64,000 nucleotides of DNA from NCBI RefSeq assembly GCF_024295625.1, contig NZ_JANCOJ010000003.1, positions 62,001-126,000 of the forward strand, read 5' to 3'. The DNA comes from Streptococcus sp. CF8_St5-11. Lineage in GTDB: Bacteria > Bacillota > Bacilli > Lactobacillales > Streptococcaceae. Below the pieces are notes generated by a model. The model was not told the origin of the DNA. It made no database searches and was given only the letters and a program-made list of their open reading frames with translations. Both the position numbers and the translations under genes were made by a program. Shown piece after piece: positions 9,630-17,165 of this stretch. How positions within the stretch are numbered: the first letter of the stretch is position 1; every line of letters starts with the position of its first letter.

Positions 9630-9870
9630 AGAGAGTGGGACAGCTTCAACAGTCTGGGAGACTGTTGAAGGTTTGCAGATAAAGGAAACATAGTTTCCGT
9701 CAACATAGGGCATCTTTGAAGCTTAAAAAGCGAACAAAGACTTAGGATACTTGCTTCGCAAGATCTATCCGCCACCTCAAAGCAGTGCTTTGAGCACTCA
9801 ACCACTGCGTCTTGCTCGACAATCCAAAAATAATTGAGAGGCTAGGACTTTTGTCCCAGCCTCTTTTTTG
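9630..9870 (+). repeat. Dispersed repeat, copy B (AGAGTGGGACAG family)
   Basis: Shares with 6858-7040 the start AGAGAGTGGGACAG and the ~60-bp end from CACTCAACCACTGCGTCTTG to the GGACTTTTGTCCCAGCC terminator hairpin. The interior is unrelated and has its own hairpins, for example CTTCAACAGTCT/AGACTGTTGAAG at 9644-9669. TGGGAC at one end and GTCCCA at the other form terminal inverted repeats. It separates the kinase gene from the ABC exporter promoter. Confidence 0.75.
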
Positions 9871-9938
9871 ACCATTCACGACGATTTTCTGACCGATTCT
9901 GACAGAGAGCTACAAAGACTGTCCCTTTGAAGTATACT
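9871..9938 (+). promoter_or_regulatory. ABC exporter promoter with LytTR-type direct repeats
   Basis: ACCATTCACGAC (9871-9882) and ACCGATTCTGAC (9892-9903) are imperfect direct repeats 21 bp apart, two helical turns. They sit upstream of a TATACT -10 box (9933-9938) that lacks a -35. This layout matches known ComE/BlpR-class promoters, in which tandem LytTR dimers replace the -35. It ties the exporter to the two-component system encoded just upstream. Confidence 0.65.
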
Positions 9939-9970
9939 GTATACAAGATCAATAAGAAAAGAGGGATCGT

Positions 9971-10651
9971 ATGTTTCAGGTCGCATCTATTACAAAATCA
10001 TTTAAGGAGAAAGCTGTATTAAAGGGAGTGTCTTTTTCGATAGAAGAAGGAGACAAAATTGCCTTGCTGGGAAATAATGGAGCAGGAAAAAGTACCCTGT
10101 TCAACATTATCGCTGGGCAGCTCCAGGCCGATTTGGGAACGATAAAGACTTCGCTTGATTTTCAAAGAGAAATTGGGATGATGCCTCAGGGAGATCTGCT
10201 CATCGAGGATCTAACCGTTGCTGAATTCGTCGAATTAAAAAGCCGGATGAATCAGCAGAAGCAGGCTGATATCAATGGACTCTTAGAAATGGTCGAATTG
10301 AGAGAATCAAGAGAGCAGATGGTGGGAAGTCTTTCTGGTGGTCAAAAGAGGCGCTTGTCCTTATTGTTAACCATTTTGAATCATCCAAAGTTGATTTTTT
10401 TAGATGAGCCAACGACTGGCATGGACTTGGAAGCAGTGGATAATTTTTGGAAATTACTGGAGCAGCAAGAGTTTACATCTGTTGTGGTGACCCATGATTT
10501 TAACCAAATCGATGCCTTTTTTACAAAAGTCTTGATTTTAAAAGATGGTCGAATTGCTGCCACAAAGTCTGTCGAGGACATTCACCAGGCTGGTCAAACC
10601 ATTGAGCAGTATTTCCGAGAAGAGATGAATAAAGGAGGGGAACAAGCATGA
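9971..10651 (+). CDS. ABC exporter ATP-binding protein
   Basis: ATPase subunit, 226 residues: Walker A GNNGAGKST (residues ~36-44), signature SLSGGQKRR, Walker B LIFLDEPTTGMD. This is the ABC-2/lantibiotic-export subgroup. Its stop overlaps the start of the permease gene (ATGA), so the two are translationally coupled. With the LytTR-type promoter and the neighbouring peptide-sensing kinase, a role in peptide export or self-protection is plausible. The substrate is unknown. Confidence 0.88.
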   Translation: MFQVASITKSFKEKAVLKGVSFSIEEGDKIALLGNNGAGKSTLFNIIAGQLQADLGTIKTSLDFQREIGMMPQGDLLIEDLTVAEFVELKSRMNQQKQADINGLLEMVELRESREQMVGSLSGGQKRRLSLLLTILNHPKLIFLDEPTTGMDLEAVDNFWKLLEQQEFTSVVVTHDFNQIDAFFTKVLILKDGRIAATKSVEDIHQAGQTIEQYFREEMNKGGEQA

Positions 10652-11355
10652 AAAAGATTCAATTAAAACAAGTTTTACGAAATAAGCGCTTTGTATTATT
10701 CACCATTATTTTACCCATAGGCTGGTATATCTTCTTTTATCAGCTTCAAAAAGGGGTTTCGCCAAGTATTTTATTAGGTATTGCCGTATTTATCGGGGTC
10801 ATTGGCAATAGCCTTGCAACCTTTAGTAAGCGAATCGCCTCAGATATCGGTTTTTATTCTTTTGAATCCCACTTTACAAGCTATAGTGTCAAAAACTATT
10901 TATGGGATCAAAGCATCGTACAACTGATTTTGAACAGCTTGATCTTTTTAGCAGTGCTAGTAGTTGCTGTTCTATGTTTTCACTTTCCAGTGACGACTAG
11001 CCTGTTGGTACAATTTTTCCTCTTATCCTTGATGGGGATCTACTTTAGCGTGATTGGCTTTGTTCTTGGGGTCAGGGTAGATGCTAAGACGATTGATACC
11101 ATTGGCTTTCCTGTTATTATTTTGGCCGCTATGACCATTATTCCCTTTGATACGCTTGGCGCGAGTGGAGGATTTATGGACTTGGTTGTCAAGCTACAAC
11201 GGGCTTTCCCAGGCTATTATTATACAAAGCTGATCCAAGATTTGACCGAGAAACAAACGATCGATGCCACCCAATTAGGACTCTTTGTTGCTGTATTTGG
11301 ATTGAATTTGCTATTTTTCTATCTGCTCGTACCCAAAGGGAAAATGAGGAACTAA
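10648..11355 (+). CDS. ABC exporter permease (ABC-2 type)
   Basis: A 235-residue membrane protein with about six hydrophobic segments, starting MKKIQLKQVLRNKRF, a basic cytoplasmic N-terminus typical of ABC-2 permeases. It pairs with the ATPase gene it overlaps by 4 bp. Substrate unknown. An intrinsic terminator follows 8 bp after the stop. Confidence 0.85.
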   Translation: MKKIQLKQVLRNKRFVLFTIILPIGWYIFFYQLQKGVSPSILLGIAVFIGVIGNSLATFSKRIASDIGFYSFESHFTSYSVKNYLWDQSIVQLILNSLIFLAVLVVAVLCFHFPVTTSLLVQFFLLSLMGIYFSVIGFVLGVRVDAKTIDTIGFPVIILAAMTIIPFDTLGASGGFMDLVVKLQRAFPGYYYTKLIQDLTEKQTIDATQLGLFVAVFGLNLLFFYLLVPKGKMRN

Positions 11356-11363
11356 GAGCAGTT

Positions 11364-11393
11364 AAAAAAGCCTTGAATTTTCAAGGCTTTTTC
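11364..11393 (+). terminator. Terminator after the ABC exporter
   Basis: AAAAAGCCTTGA and TCAAGGCTTTTT form a short-loop hairpin followed by T. Confidence 0.85.
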
Positions 11394-11487
11394 TTTGCTA
11401 TAAAACGGTTATTCGGTATTCGTTCGTCAAATACTTGGAAAGATCTTGCTATTCTAAAATTCTAATGGAGGGCTTTTTTATTACATG

Positions 11488-12021
11488 CTAATAGAAAAAA
11501 TCAATGCCGTAGTTTTCTTTTAGATAGGTCGCTAACTCGGCTTTTTCTTCCTCTCTAAATCGACAGAGGCTAAGGGCGAGACGCAATTTCAAGGTGCTTG
11601 TATTGATGATGATGTTTGATTTAGAAATATTTTCTAACTGGGTGACTTCTCTGAGGTTAAAATCTAAATAGCAAGCCTTGCTGTTGACATGATCAGGGTC
11701 GCTAACATCCACTTCGACATAAGATGCTCGCAACAATTCTTCTTTTGGAATGAAGATTTCTTTTGAGAAGAAAAGCCCAGGGTAGACATAAATACCTTCA
11801 AAGGTGAATTCAAAGGAGACTCTGTGGCTAGTTAGTCTTTTGATGCCTGCAATTGTTGCGTAGATAGCAGCGAAAAAGAGAATGGTTGAAATCACAGTGG
11901 GAAGATTTAGTTGAGAAAAGTCGATCAATCCATGAGCGGGAGAAAAGAAAAATTGAAAGGATACACCCGCCGCAAAGATTAGATAACCGACACCAACAAA
12001 TTTTGAATAATAGATTTTCAT
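11488..12021 (-). CDS. Hypothetical membrane protein
   Basis: Not recognised. 177 residues from MKIYYSKFVG; the start at 12021 was chosen because AAGGAGT lies 5 nt upstream, while an ATG at 12066 has no ribosome site. Two hydrophobic helices occupy about residues 6-26 and 40-62. The rest is a soluble domain rich in charged residues (EEEKAELATYLKENYGI near the end), shaped like membrane-anchored PH/EbsA-type proteins. It is alone on the minus strand between plus-strand genes. No mobile-element features. Confidence 0.7.
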   Translation of the reverse strand: MKIYYSKFVGVGYLIFAAGVSFQFFFSPAHGLIDFSQLNLPTVISTILFFAAIYATIAGIKRLTSHRVSFEFTFEGIYVYPGLFFSKEIFIPKEELLRASYVEVDVSDPDHVNSKACYLDFNLREVTQLENISKSNIIINTSTLKLRLALSLCRFREEEKAELATYLKENYGIDFFY

Positions 12022-12236
12022 TTTGGACTCCTTACATTTCAAATGCATGAAAACTTGGAATTTCAAGTACCCTTATCATAGCGGATTCGGTGAAGAGCTG
12101 TCAAATGTTTGGTAGGGTTCTTGTGATTAGATCATTTCAGGTTATGGTATACTAGATGGAAAGTGTGGCTAGGAGTGAAATGAAAAGCTGCTGTAGAAAT
12201 CATAACCGGGTCAATGCTGGTAAGAAAGGAAGACAA

Positions 12237-12767
12237 ATGGTAACACCCCTGATATTTATTATTTCTCTCGTCTTGCTTTTGCGTCGTTTTACAAGCAAAC
12301 GTTCACGAAAGATCATTGGATTCTTATATGCTTCATTTGCAGTCTGGTTTGTTTATTCGATCCTTACTTATGGAAGCTACACCCTCCAGCCTGGTCAAAG
12401 TGTTCAATTGAGAGTTTATCCCAATACGGATCAGCTAGAATATAGGTCGGAACTCCAGTTTAAAAAATTTGATGATGCTAAGTTAAAATTGTCCGGTCGA
12501 AAAGGTTGGGGGATGAAAGATAGTCACATAGTCTATAATGTTGAAAAGCAAACAATAACGGAGCTCATTTTTTTAAAAGACAAAACAGAGCGTAAAGACT
12601 TACCAAATGATAAAAGTAAGAGTTTCTATTTAGAAAACGATGGAATAGTGATTCAAGGGGAAGTAGAGGAAGTATTTGGGGTGACGGAACGAAAGCCCTA
12701 CAACATCACCATCACCAATGTAGACGATAAACCAGCCCACTTTGAAGCGCGAGTGGTGGACCGGTGA
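12237..12767 (+). CDS. Hypothetical membrane-anchored protein
   Basis: Not recognised. The start was placed at 12237 (MVTPLIFIISLV), 6 nt after AAGGA, giving 176 residues; earlier ATGs lack ribosome sites. Two hydrophobic segments (residues ~3-16 and ~25-45) are split by an Arg/Lys-rich loop, followed by an exported beta-rich domain. A TATACT -10 with TGG extension is at 12148-12153. The TGA at 12765 is followed by 32 more in-frame sense codons and then a terminator, so this gene may be truncated relative to its ancestor. Confidence 0.65.
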   Translation: MVTPLIFIISLVLLLRRFTSKRSRKIIGFLYASFAVWFVYSILTYGSYTLQPGQSVQLRVYPNTDQLEYRSELQFKKFDDAKLKLSGRKGWGMKDSHIVYNVEKQTITELIFLKDKTERKDLPNDKSKSFYLENDGIVIQGEVEEVFGVTERKPYNITITNVDDKPAHFEARVVDR

Positions 12768-12866
12768 ACTGTGAACTGGACCTCCATCTACTCCAGCCGC
12801 TTCAGTCCAAAGAATTGGGACGATGTGACCGTCAAGGATATTTGGAGAGAGGATTTTGGAAAGTGA
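12768..12866 (+). other. In-frame coding extension behind the TGA of the preceding gene
   Basis: Reading on in the same frame gives 32 codons of protein-like sequence (WTSIYSSRFSPKNWDDV, then DIWREDFGK) to a TGA at 12864-12866. A terminator hairpin (GATGTCGGA/TCCGGCATC, 12865-12890, then five T) overlaps that second stop. The placement suggests that the ancestral gene ended here and that the TGA at 12765 is a newer nonsense change. A separate short gene starting at GTG 12771 is less likely. Confidence 0.5.
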
Positions 12867-12914
12867 TGTCGGAGCTATTTGTCCGGCATCTTTTTATGAA
12901 TAATCGTTATTTTT

Positions 12915-12955
12915 ACTTTTGTGCGTTTGATATGATATAATAAAAGCACAGAAGT
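12915..12955 (+). promoter_or_regulatory. abiE promoter with inverted-repeat operator
   Basis: ACTTTTGTGC (12915-12924) and GCACAGAAGT (12946-12955) form a 10-bp inverted repeat with one mismatch, flanking the -10 box TATAAT (12936-12941). AbiEi antitoxins are known to repress their own operon by binding inverted repeats in the promoter; this is the obvious candidate site. Confidence 0.65.
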
Positions 12956-12976
12956 AACAACAATAGGAATGCTGAA

Positions 12977-13564
12977 ATGATTCAAAAACAAATACAGGAA
13001 ATGCTAGATCATCAGTCTATTATTAGAACATCTGATGTAGTTAAAAAAGGGATCCCAAAGCCTTACCTAAATCGAATGGTGGAAAATGGTCAACTCATAA
13101 AGGTTGCCAGAGGGATTTATATCACCGATTGGTCTCAGTATGATGAGTATGCCATTTTCCAACTCCAACATCAAAAAGTGATTTATTCTTATCTATCAGC
13201 ATTGTATCTCCATGGGCTGATAGATGTTATCCCTAAATACAAAGAAGTGACGGTCTATACAGGTTATAATCCTCATCGATTTCCTAAGGAGGTAAAAAGG
13301 CATTTCATCCAGAAAGAATTGTATGAAGTCGGTGTGACAAAGCTACAAACGTCCTTCGGAAATGAAGTAAGGGTATATGATTTGGAGAGATCGATATGCG
13401 ATCTCATTCGCGAGCGACAAAAGATAGATGTGGAAATATTTTCGACTTCTTTAAAGAGATATATTCAATCTTCAAAAAAAGATCTACGAAAACTCTACAA
13501 ATATGCGCGAGAGTTTCATGTGCTCGAAAACGTCCAATCATTGATGGAGGTCTTATATGAATAA
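12977..13564 (+). CDS. abiEi: AbiEi-family antitoxin / transcriptional repressor
   Basis: A 195-residue protein of the AbiEi type IV antitoxin family: N-terminal winged-helix (residues ~1-55, IRTSDVVKKGIPKPYLNRM...LIKVARGIY) and C-terminal AbiEi_3/4-like domain (YSYLSALYLHGLIDV, then VYDLERSICDLIRER). These proteins autoregulate and neutralise the AbiEii nucleotidyltransferase. The stop overlaps the toxin start by 8 bp, as usual for the pair. AbiE systems stop phage infection by abortive infection and can stabilise mobile DNA; this one lies next to element remnants. Confidence 0.87.
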   Translation: MIQKQIQEMLDHQSIIRTSDVVKKGIPKPYLNRMVENGQLIKVARGIYITDWSQYDEYAIFQLQHQKVIYSYLSALYLHGLIDVIPKYKEVTVYTGYNPHRFPKEVKRHFIQKELYEVGVTKLQTSFGNEVRVYDLERSICDLIRERQKIDVEIFSTSLKRYIQSSKKDLRKLYKYAREFHVLENVQSLMEVLYE

Positions 13565-14378
13565 AGATAGATTGATTGCTCTGTGCCATAAAATTTCAAA
13601 CGAAAAACAGGTAGATTTCAATGTTGTGCTAACTTATTATTTTCTAGAAACGATACTTGCAAAGATAGCATCTAGTCCGTATAGTCATAACTTTGTATTC
13701 AAGGGAGGATTTCTTTTATCCAATATTATTGGTGTTGAAAGTCGAACAACTTCTGATATGGATTTTATTTTAGAACAATTTAAGATGGACAAATCTCTAC
13801 TAGAAAGTACTTTAAAGGAAATCCTAACTGATGATTTGGTTCATTATGAAATTACTAAGATAAGTGAAATTAAAGATGAAGATCCTTATGGTGGTTATCG
13901 AATCCATATTTTATGTCGGCTTGATAATATACGTCAGACAATTCCTTTAGATATTGCGACTGGTGATCCTATTACTCCCAAATCCGTTTCCTATCGTTAT
14001 CATAGTCTCTTTCAAGAGATTGACTATGAGATCGTGGCCTATAATTTGGAGACAATATTGGCTGAAAAATTAGAAACGATTTATCGAAGATCTTTCTTTA
14101 ACACTCGAAGCAAGGATTTTTATGATGTGTATGTAATTTATAGTATGGAAAAAAGCCGATTGGATAGTAAAAAGCTTCGATCAGCTTGCGAGGCAACATT
14201 TTCCTATCGTCAGACAACGTTAGATGTAGTAGATTTTCAAAATATGATTGATGAGATGAAGGATGATATAACATTGGCGCGTCATTGGGAAAATTATCAG
14301 TCTCATTACCCTTATGCAACTTCTATTTCTTTCAGGGATGTTTTGGAAGTTGTTCAACAGCTATTGTTAGAATTATGA
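13557..14378 (+). CDS. abiEii: AbiEii-family nucleotidyltransferase toxin
   Basis: A 273-residue member of the AbiEii/MenT nucleotidyltransferase toxins. The core motif is KGGFLLSNIIG...RTTSDMDF (residues ~48-64), where GG/S and D-x-D form the NTP/metal site, with later Asp and Lys residues in IPLDIATGD and LAEKLETIYRR. It belongs to the DNA polymerase beta fold, and relatives modify tRNA. Full length with all family motifs, so probably active. Translationally coupled to the antitoxin. Confidence 0.87.
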   Translation: MNKDRLIALCHKISNEKQVDFNVVLTYYFLETILAKIASSPYSHNFVFKGGFLLSNIIGVESRTTSDMDFILEQFKMDKSLLESTLKEILTDDLVHYEITKISEIKDEDPYGGYRIHILCRLDNIRQTIPLDIATGDPITPKSVSYRYHSLFQEIDYEIVAYNLETILAEKLETIYRRSFFNTRSKDFYDVYVIYSMEKSRLDSKKLRSACEATFSYRQTTLDVVDFQNMIDEMKDDITLARHWENYQSHYPYATSISFRDVLEVVQQLLLEL

Positions 14379-14447
14379 TACCTAATATAGACTTTCATTA
14401 ACAAACTACCTCCGAGGTGGTTTTGAGATTATAACGATGTGTTAGAT

Positions 14448-14480
14448 AAAAGCGAGCTTTGTCATGAAGCTCGCTTATTT
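14448..14480 (+). terminator. Terminator after abiEii
   Basis: AAGCGAGCTT (14450-14459) pairs with AAGCTCGCTT (14467-14476), followed by ATTT. A weaker ACCTCCGAGGT hairpin lies upstream at 14408-14418. Confidence 0.75.
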
Positions 14481-14513
14481 GTATTCATAAAAAAGTGAGC
14501 TAAGTACTCTTAA

Positions 14514-14696
14514 GACAAGCAAAAAAGCCTTGGTTTTCAAGGCTTTTACTGTTGAAGTTTGATGCCCCCTACATGGATTTGGAAAGGATTTTCATATTGA
14601 GAGTAATTAAAAATATTGAAATATAAGTGATTTTAGGGAAGTACTTTTAGGTATTTCCAATGTCATGATTTAAAAATGGGGCAAAAGTGGGGCAAA
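14514..14696. other. Probable left attachment remnant (tRNA-Lys 3'-end copy with arm sites)
   Basis: 14514-14577 resembles 16782-16844, which contains the terminator and 3' end of tRNA-Lys. The shared parts are GACAAGCAAAAAAGCCTT, AAGGCTTTT and the 13-bp core GATGCCCCCTACA (14561-14573). About 100 bp to the right are two TGGGGCAAA motifs (14677-14685 and 14688-14696), matched by a similar pair at the other end on the opposite side of its core. This is the geometry of attL/attR with integrase arm sites flanking an inserted element. Confidence 0.6.
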
Positions 14697-14808
14697 AACG
14701 AATGACTCTCATTTGGTTTGAAAACCTATAATATCTAATGATTATGCTATACTAGAAATATAGTGTTGTTATCAATAAATATCAATGCGAGACTAATCGG
14801 AGGATAAA

Positions 14809-14898
14809 ATGGAAAAACAAATTAATGAAAAAATTATCGAAATGGATAGGGAATATCCCTTTTTATTTTGCTTTAAATCAGATTTTTGGATGGAATAG
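14809..14898 (+). CDS. Short ORF inside the element remnant
   Basis: 29 codons (MEKQINEKIIEMDREYPF... to FWME) behind a good CGGAGG ribosome site and a TATACT box near 14748. It may be the surviving start of a truncated element gene or a genuine small protein. No family recognised. Confidence 0.35.
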   Translation: MEKQINEKIIEMDREYPFLFCFKSDFWME

Positions 14899-14996
14899 TA
14901 GATGATAAGACAAAATATCTTTGAAGATACAAAAAGACAAACGCCAAAAATGACGTTTGTCTACGTTCTGAGGTAGCCTTTAGGCTCCCTTTTTTC

Positions 14997-16007
14997 TTAG
15001 AAAATACCGATGAGTAATTGCATGCCAAGACTAGTCAGGATGATAGCGATCCAGCAAAGGGCTCCAAGAAGAATGGATTTTCCACTGGATTTGATCATAG
15101 CAACGAGGTTAGTTTTGAGACCAATAGCACTCATAGCCATGATGATGAGGAATTTGGAGAGCTGTTTGAGAGGTGAAAAGAAGCTATTGCTAACACCAAA
15201 AGAAGTAAGGACGGTAGTTAGCAGAGAAGCTAGGATGAAGTAGAGAATGAAAACGGGGAAGATTTTTTTAAGCTTTACTCCTTGGTTGTTGTCTTGTTGA
15301 CGGCTTTGCCAATAGGAGAGGAAGAGAGTAATAGGGATAATAGCTAAGGTACGAGTCAGTTTGACAATGGTTGCAGATTCTAGAGTATTGGTATGATACA
15401 GACTATCCCAGGCGCTAGCTGTGGCTGTTACAGAGGAAGTATCGTTGACCGCAGTACCCGCAAAGAGAGCAAAACCTTCGTTGGAGAGATGGAGCCAAGA
15501 ACCTAGAGTTGGAAAGATAAGAGCTGCCAAGACATTGAAGAAAAAGATAACAGAAATGGCTTGGGCTACTTCTTTTTCCTTGGCGTGAATAACAGGAGCA
15601 GTCGCTGCAATGGCAGAACCGCCACAGATAGAAGAGCCTACCCCAATCAAGGTAGCTAGCTTTGTATCCATGTTAAAAAATCGTTGGAAAAAGAAAGCAA
15701 TAATTAAAGCGATAGAAATGGTTGAAAGAATAACGGGAAGAGAAGATTTCCCAACTGCAAAAACTTGTGAAATATTGAGACCGAAACCGAGCAAGATAAC
15801 AGCGTATTGAAGTAATTTTTTAGAGCTGTAAGTCAATCCAGCATCCAGTTGTTTATAGGAAGTGAGAAAGGGGTAGAGAATCATTCCGATAAAAATGGCG
15901 AAAACAGGTGCTCCCACAACAGGCAGAAAGCCTCCTAAAACCCAAGAGATGATAGAAATGATCAGACAGACTAACAGTCCTGCCCAATTTTTTGATAGAA
16001 ATGACAT
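14997..16007 (-). CDS. YeiH-family putative sulfate exporter (UPF0324)
   Basis: A 336-residue membrane protein with about ten hydrophobic helices, matching the YeiH/UPF0324 family by the central [16 protein letters not shown] and [11 protein letters not shown] motifs. The family is annotated as putative sulfate or sulfite exporters; the substrate is not proven. Followed by a terminator-like hairpin. It lies between the two att-like repeats, so it may be cargo of the decayed element or a native gene caught between scars. Confidence 0.82.
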   Translation of the reverse strand: MSFLSKNWAGLLVCLIISIISWVLGGFLPVVGAPVFAIFIGMILYPFLTSYKQLDAGLTYSSKKLLQYAVILLGFGLNISQVFAVGKSSLPVILSTISIALIIAFFFQRFFNMDTKLATLIGVGSSICGGSAIAATAPVIHAKEKEVAQAISVIFFFNVLAALIFPTLGSWLHLSNEGFALFAGTAVNDTSSVTATASAWDSLYHTNTLESATIVKLTRTLAIIPITLFLSYWQSRQQDNNQGVKLKKIFPVFILYFILASLLTTVLTSFGVSNSFFSPLKQLSKFLIIMAMSAIGLKTNLVAMIKSSGKSILLGALCWIAIILTSLGMQLLIGIF

Positions 16008-16142
16008 AAAAACCTCCGAAAATAAATACTCCTTATTATAATCTTATCTGTCAGAAAAGTAAAATAGAAAGTAGGAATAAGGTTGTAAATTAACGGAATT
16101 TTGCGGTCAGAGAGCTTTTGTAGTTTAATAGATATATGTTCT

Positions 16143-16217
16143 TTGATCAATAAGGATGCAAATGTAGCATATGTTATTGAAAAAAATGAATTTGATGAGC
16201 CTGGATATGTGAAGTAA
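16143..16217 (+). pseudogene. Short coding fragment
   Basis: One frame reads NKDANVAYVIEKNEFDEPGY to a TAA at 16215 but has no ATG start or ribosome site. It looks like a C-terminal scrap of a lost gene next to other scraps. Low confidence. Confidence 0.25.
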
Positions 16218-16253
16218 TTATGTGAGATAAGAAAATAAATAAGAGAGTTGAAA

Positions 16254-16308
16254 ATGTACTGATCCCAAAAGTTAGACAGAAAAAATCTAACTTTTGGGAT
16301 CAGTACAT
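16254..16308. mobile_element. Perfect 23-bp palindromic pair, IS3-family-like ends
   Basis: ATGTACTGATCCCAAAAGTTAGA and its exact complement (16254-16276 and 16286-16308) are separated by 9 nt. The sequence TGTACTGATCCC resembles terminal repeats of IS3/IS150-group elements as I recall them. The whole could be two IS ends joined after loss of the middle, or a very short MITE. It would also act as a transcription terminator hairpin in either direction. Confidence 0.5.
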
Positions 16309-16321
16309 ATCCTCGCTTTTT

Positions 16322-16739
16322 TTAATCTAATAGGTCCTTATTTTCAATTAAGAGTTCTAGTGGGGATTTATCTCTTGCTACAATAAAACCAGGTTCATAT
16401 TGGTTATGAAATGTTCTTTTCTGAGAAGTTGGATCAATATACAACTCATCTCCATCTTCTGTGTATAGCTGGTTGCCTCTTGTTAGGTAAAGTAAATCCT
16501 CTAAGTACTGTCCATCAGTTTGTAGAAAATGTTCGATGTATTTGACAGCCTTTAAGATCTCACTTACTTTATCAGAGTATTCATTCGATTCAAGAACACT
16601 CTTTTCTAATTCAATCTCCTTACTTGTTCCAAAAAGTTGAGTTGGAGTTGCATTAAAATATTCTGCTATCTTATCTAAATTTGCAAAGGTGGGGTAGCTT
16701 TTTTGTTTTTCGTAGTCAGAGATGTTTGGAAAGATTGCT
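16322..16739 (-). pseudogene. 5'-truncated Xre-family (phage/ICE repressor-like) regulator
   Basis: An open frame of ~139 codons ends at TAA (16322-16324) but enters at a TGA with no start codon. Its first residues, IFPNISDYEKQKSYPTFANL, are the second half of an Xre helix-turn-helix (recognition helix onward), followed by DKIAEYFNATPTQLFG and a C-terminal domain ending LIENKDLLD. The missing N-terminus would have held the first two helices. The break at ~16740 abuts the arm-type TGGGGCAAA motifs, consistent with a deletion between the repressor and the attachment site. Confidence 0.65.
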
Positions 16740-16751
16740 CATAAAAAAATG

Positions 16752-16844
16752 TGGGGCAAATGATGGGGCAAATCAGTTATAGACAAGCAAAAAAGCCTTA
16801 TAAATCAAGGCTTTTTCCTGTTGATTTAGATGCCCCCTACAGGG
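16752..16844. other. Probable right attachment site and arm sites at tRNA-Lys
   Basis: TGGGGCAAA at 16752-16760 and 16764-16772, then the GACAAGC...AAGGCTTTTT...GATGCCCCCTACA segment shared with 14514-14577. It ends inside the intact tRNA-Lys 3' end. The AAAAGCCTTATAAATCAAGGCTTT hairpin (~16790-16815) is also the tRNA terminator on the minus strand. Confidence 0.6.
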
Positions 16845-16903
16845 CTCGAACCTGTGACCCATAGATTAAGAGTCTACTGCTCTACCAACTGAGCTAAGGA
16901 GGC
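16831..16903 (-). tRNA. tRNA-Lys (CTT anticodon)
   Basis: On the minus strand the 73 nt fold as a cloverleaf: acceptor GCCTCCT/AGGGGGC with discriminator A, D stem GCTC/GAGC, anticodon stem GTAGA/TCTAT with loop CTCTTAA (anticodon CTT, reading AAG), T arm ACAGG-TTCGAGC-CCTGT. CCA is not encoded. It lies immediately downstream of the 6S RNA and may share its transcript. Its 3' end is the insertion point of the element remnant. Confidence 0.96.
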
Positions 16904-16905
16904 AA

Positions 16906-17101
16906 ATAAAAAGCTGTATTGGTGCCGAAACTTCACGGTTTGTATTGAACCCGCGCAATTAAGCAGGTGGGCAACTCGCTCTGACTTAGCTGCTTCCGCG
17001 TGAAACGGCCTGCATACTGCCAGAAGTCTTTTGTTTCCCTAATAATACAAAAAATAGTCGGTCAACACTTAAGTGTGAAGTCGTACACCACAGCGTTTCT
17101 A
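16906..17101 (-). ncRNA. ssrS: 6S RNA
   Basis: A ~195-nt minus-strand RNA. Promoter: TTGAAA (17131-17136), 16-bp spacer, TATCAT (17109-17114). The 5' end (GCTGT...GGTG...CTTCAC) pairs with the 3' end (GTGAAG...CACC...ACAGC), forming the long interrupted closing stem of 6S RNA. A central region with the GGCCGTTTCACGCGG and GCAGC hairpins follows the expected open-bubble plan. It ends in CTTTTT. Size and position beside rarA fit the firmicute 6S gene. 6S RNA binds sigma-A RNA polymerase and damps housekeeping promoters in stationary phase. A covariance-model match was not run. Confidence 0.75.
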
Positions 17102-17165
17102 TATGTATATGATACCACATTTTGAAAATATTTCAAGGGAAAATCTCAATTTTTTGAAACCGATG

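Noticed and set aside
7041..9970. A double-glycine-leader pheromone gene for the two-component system
   Set aside because: No short ORF with a GG leader was found on either strand in the intergenic regions around the regulator and kinase.
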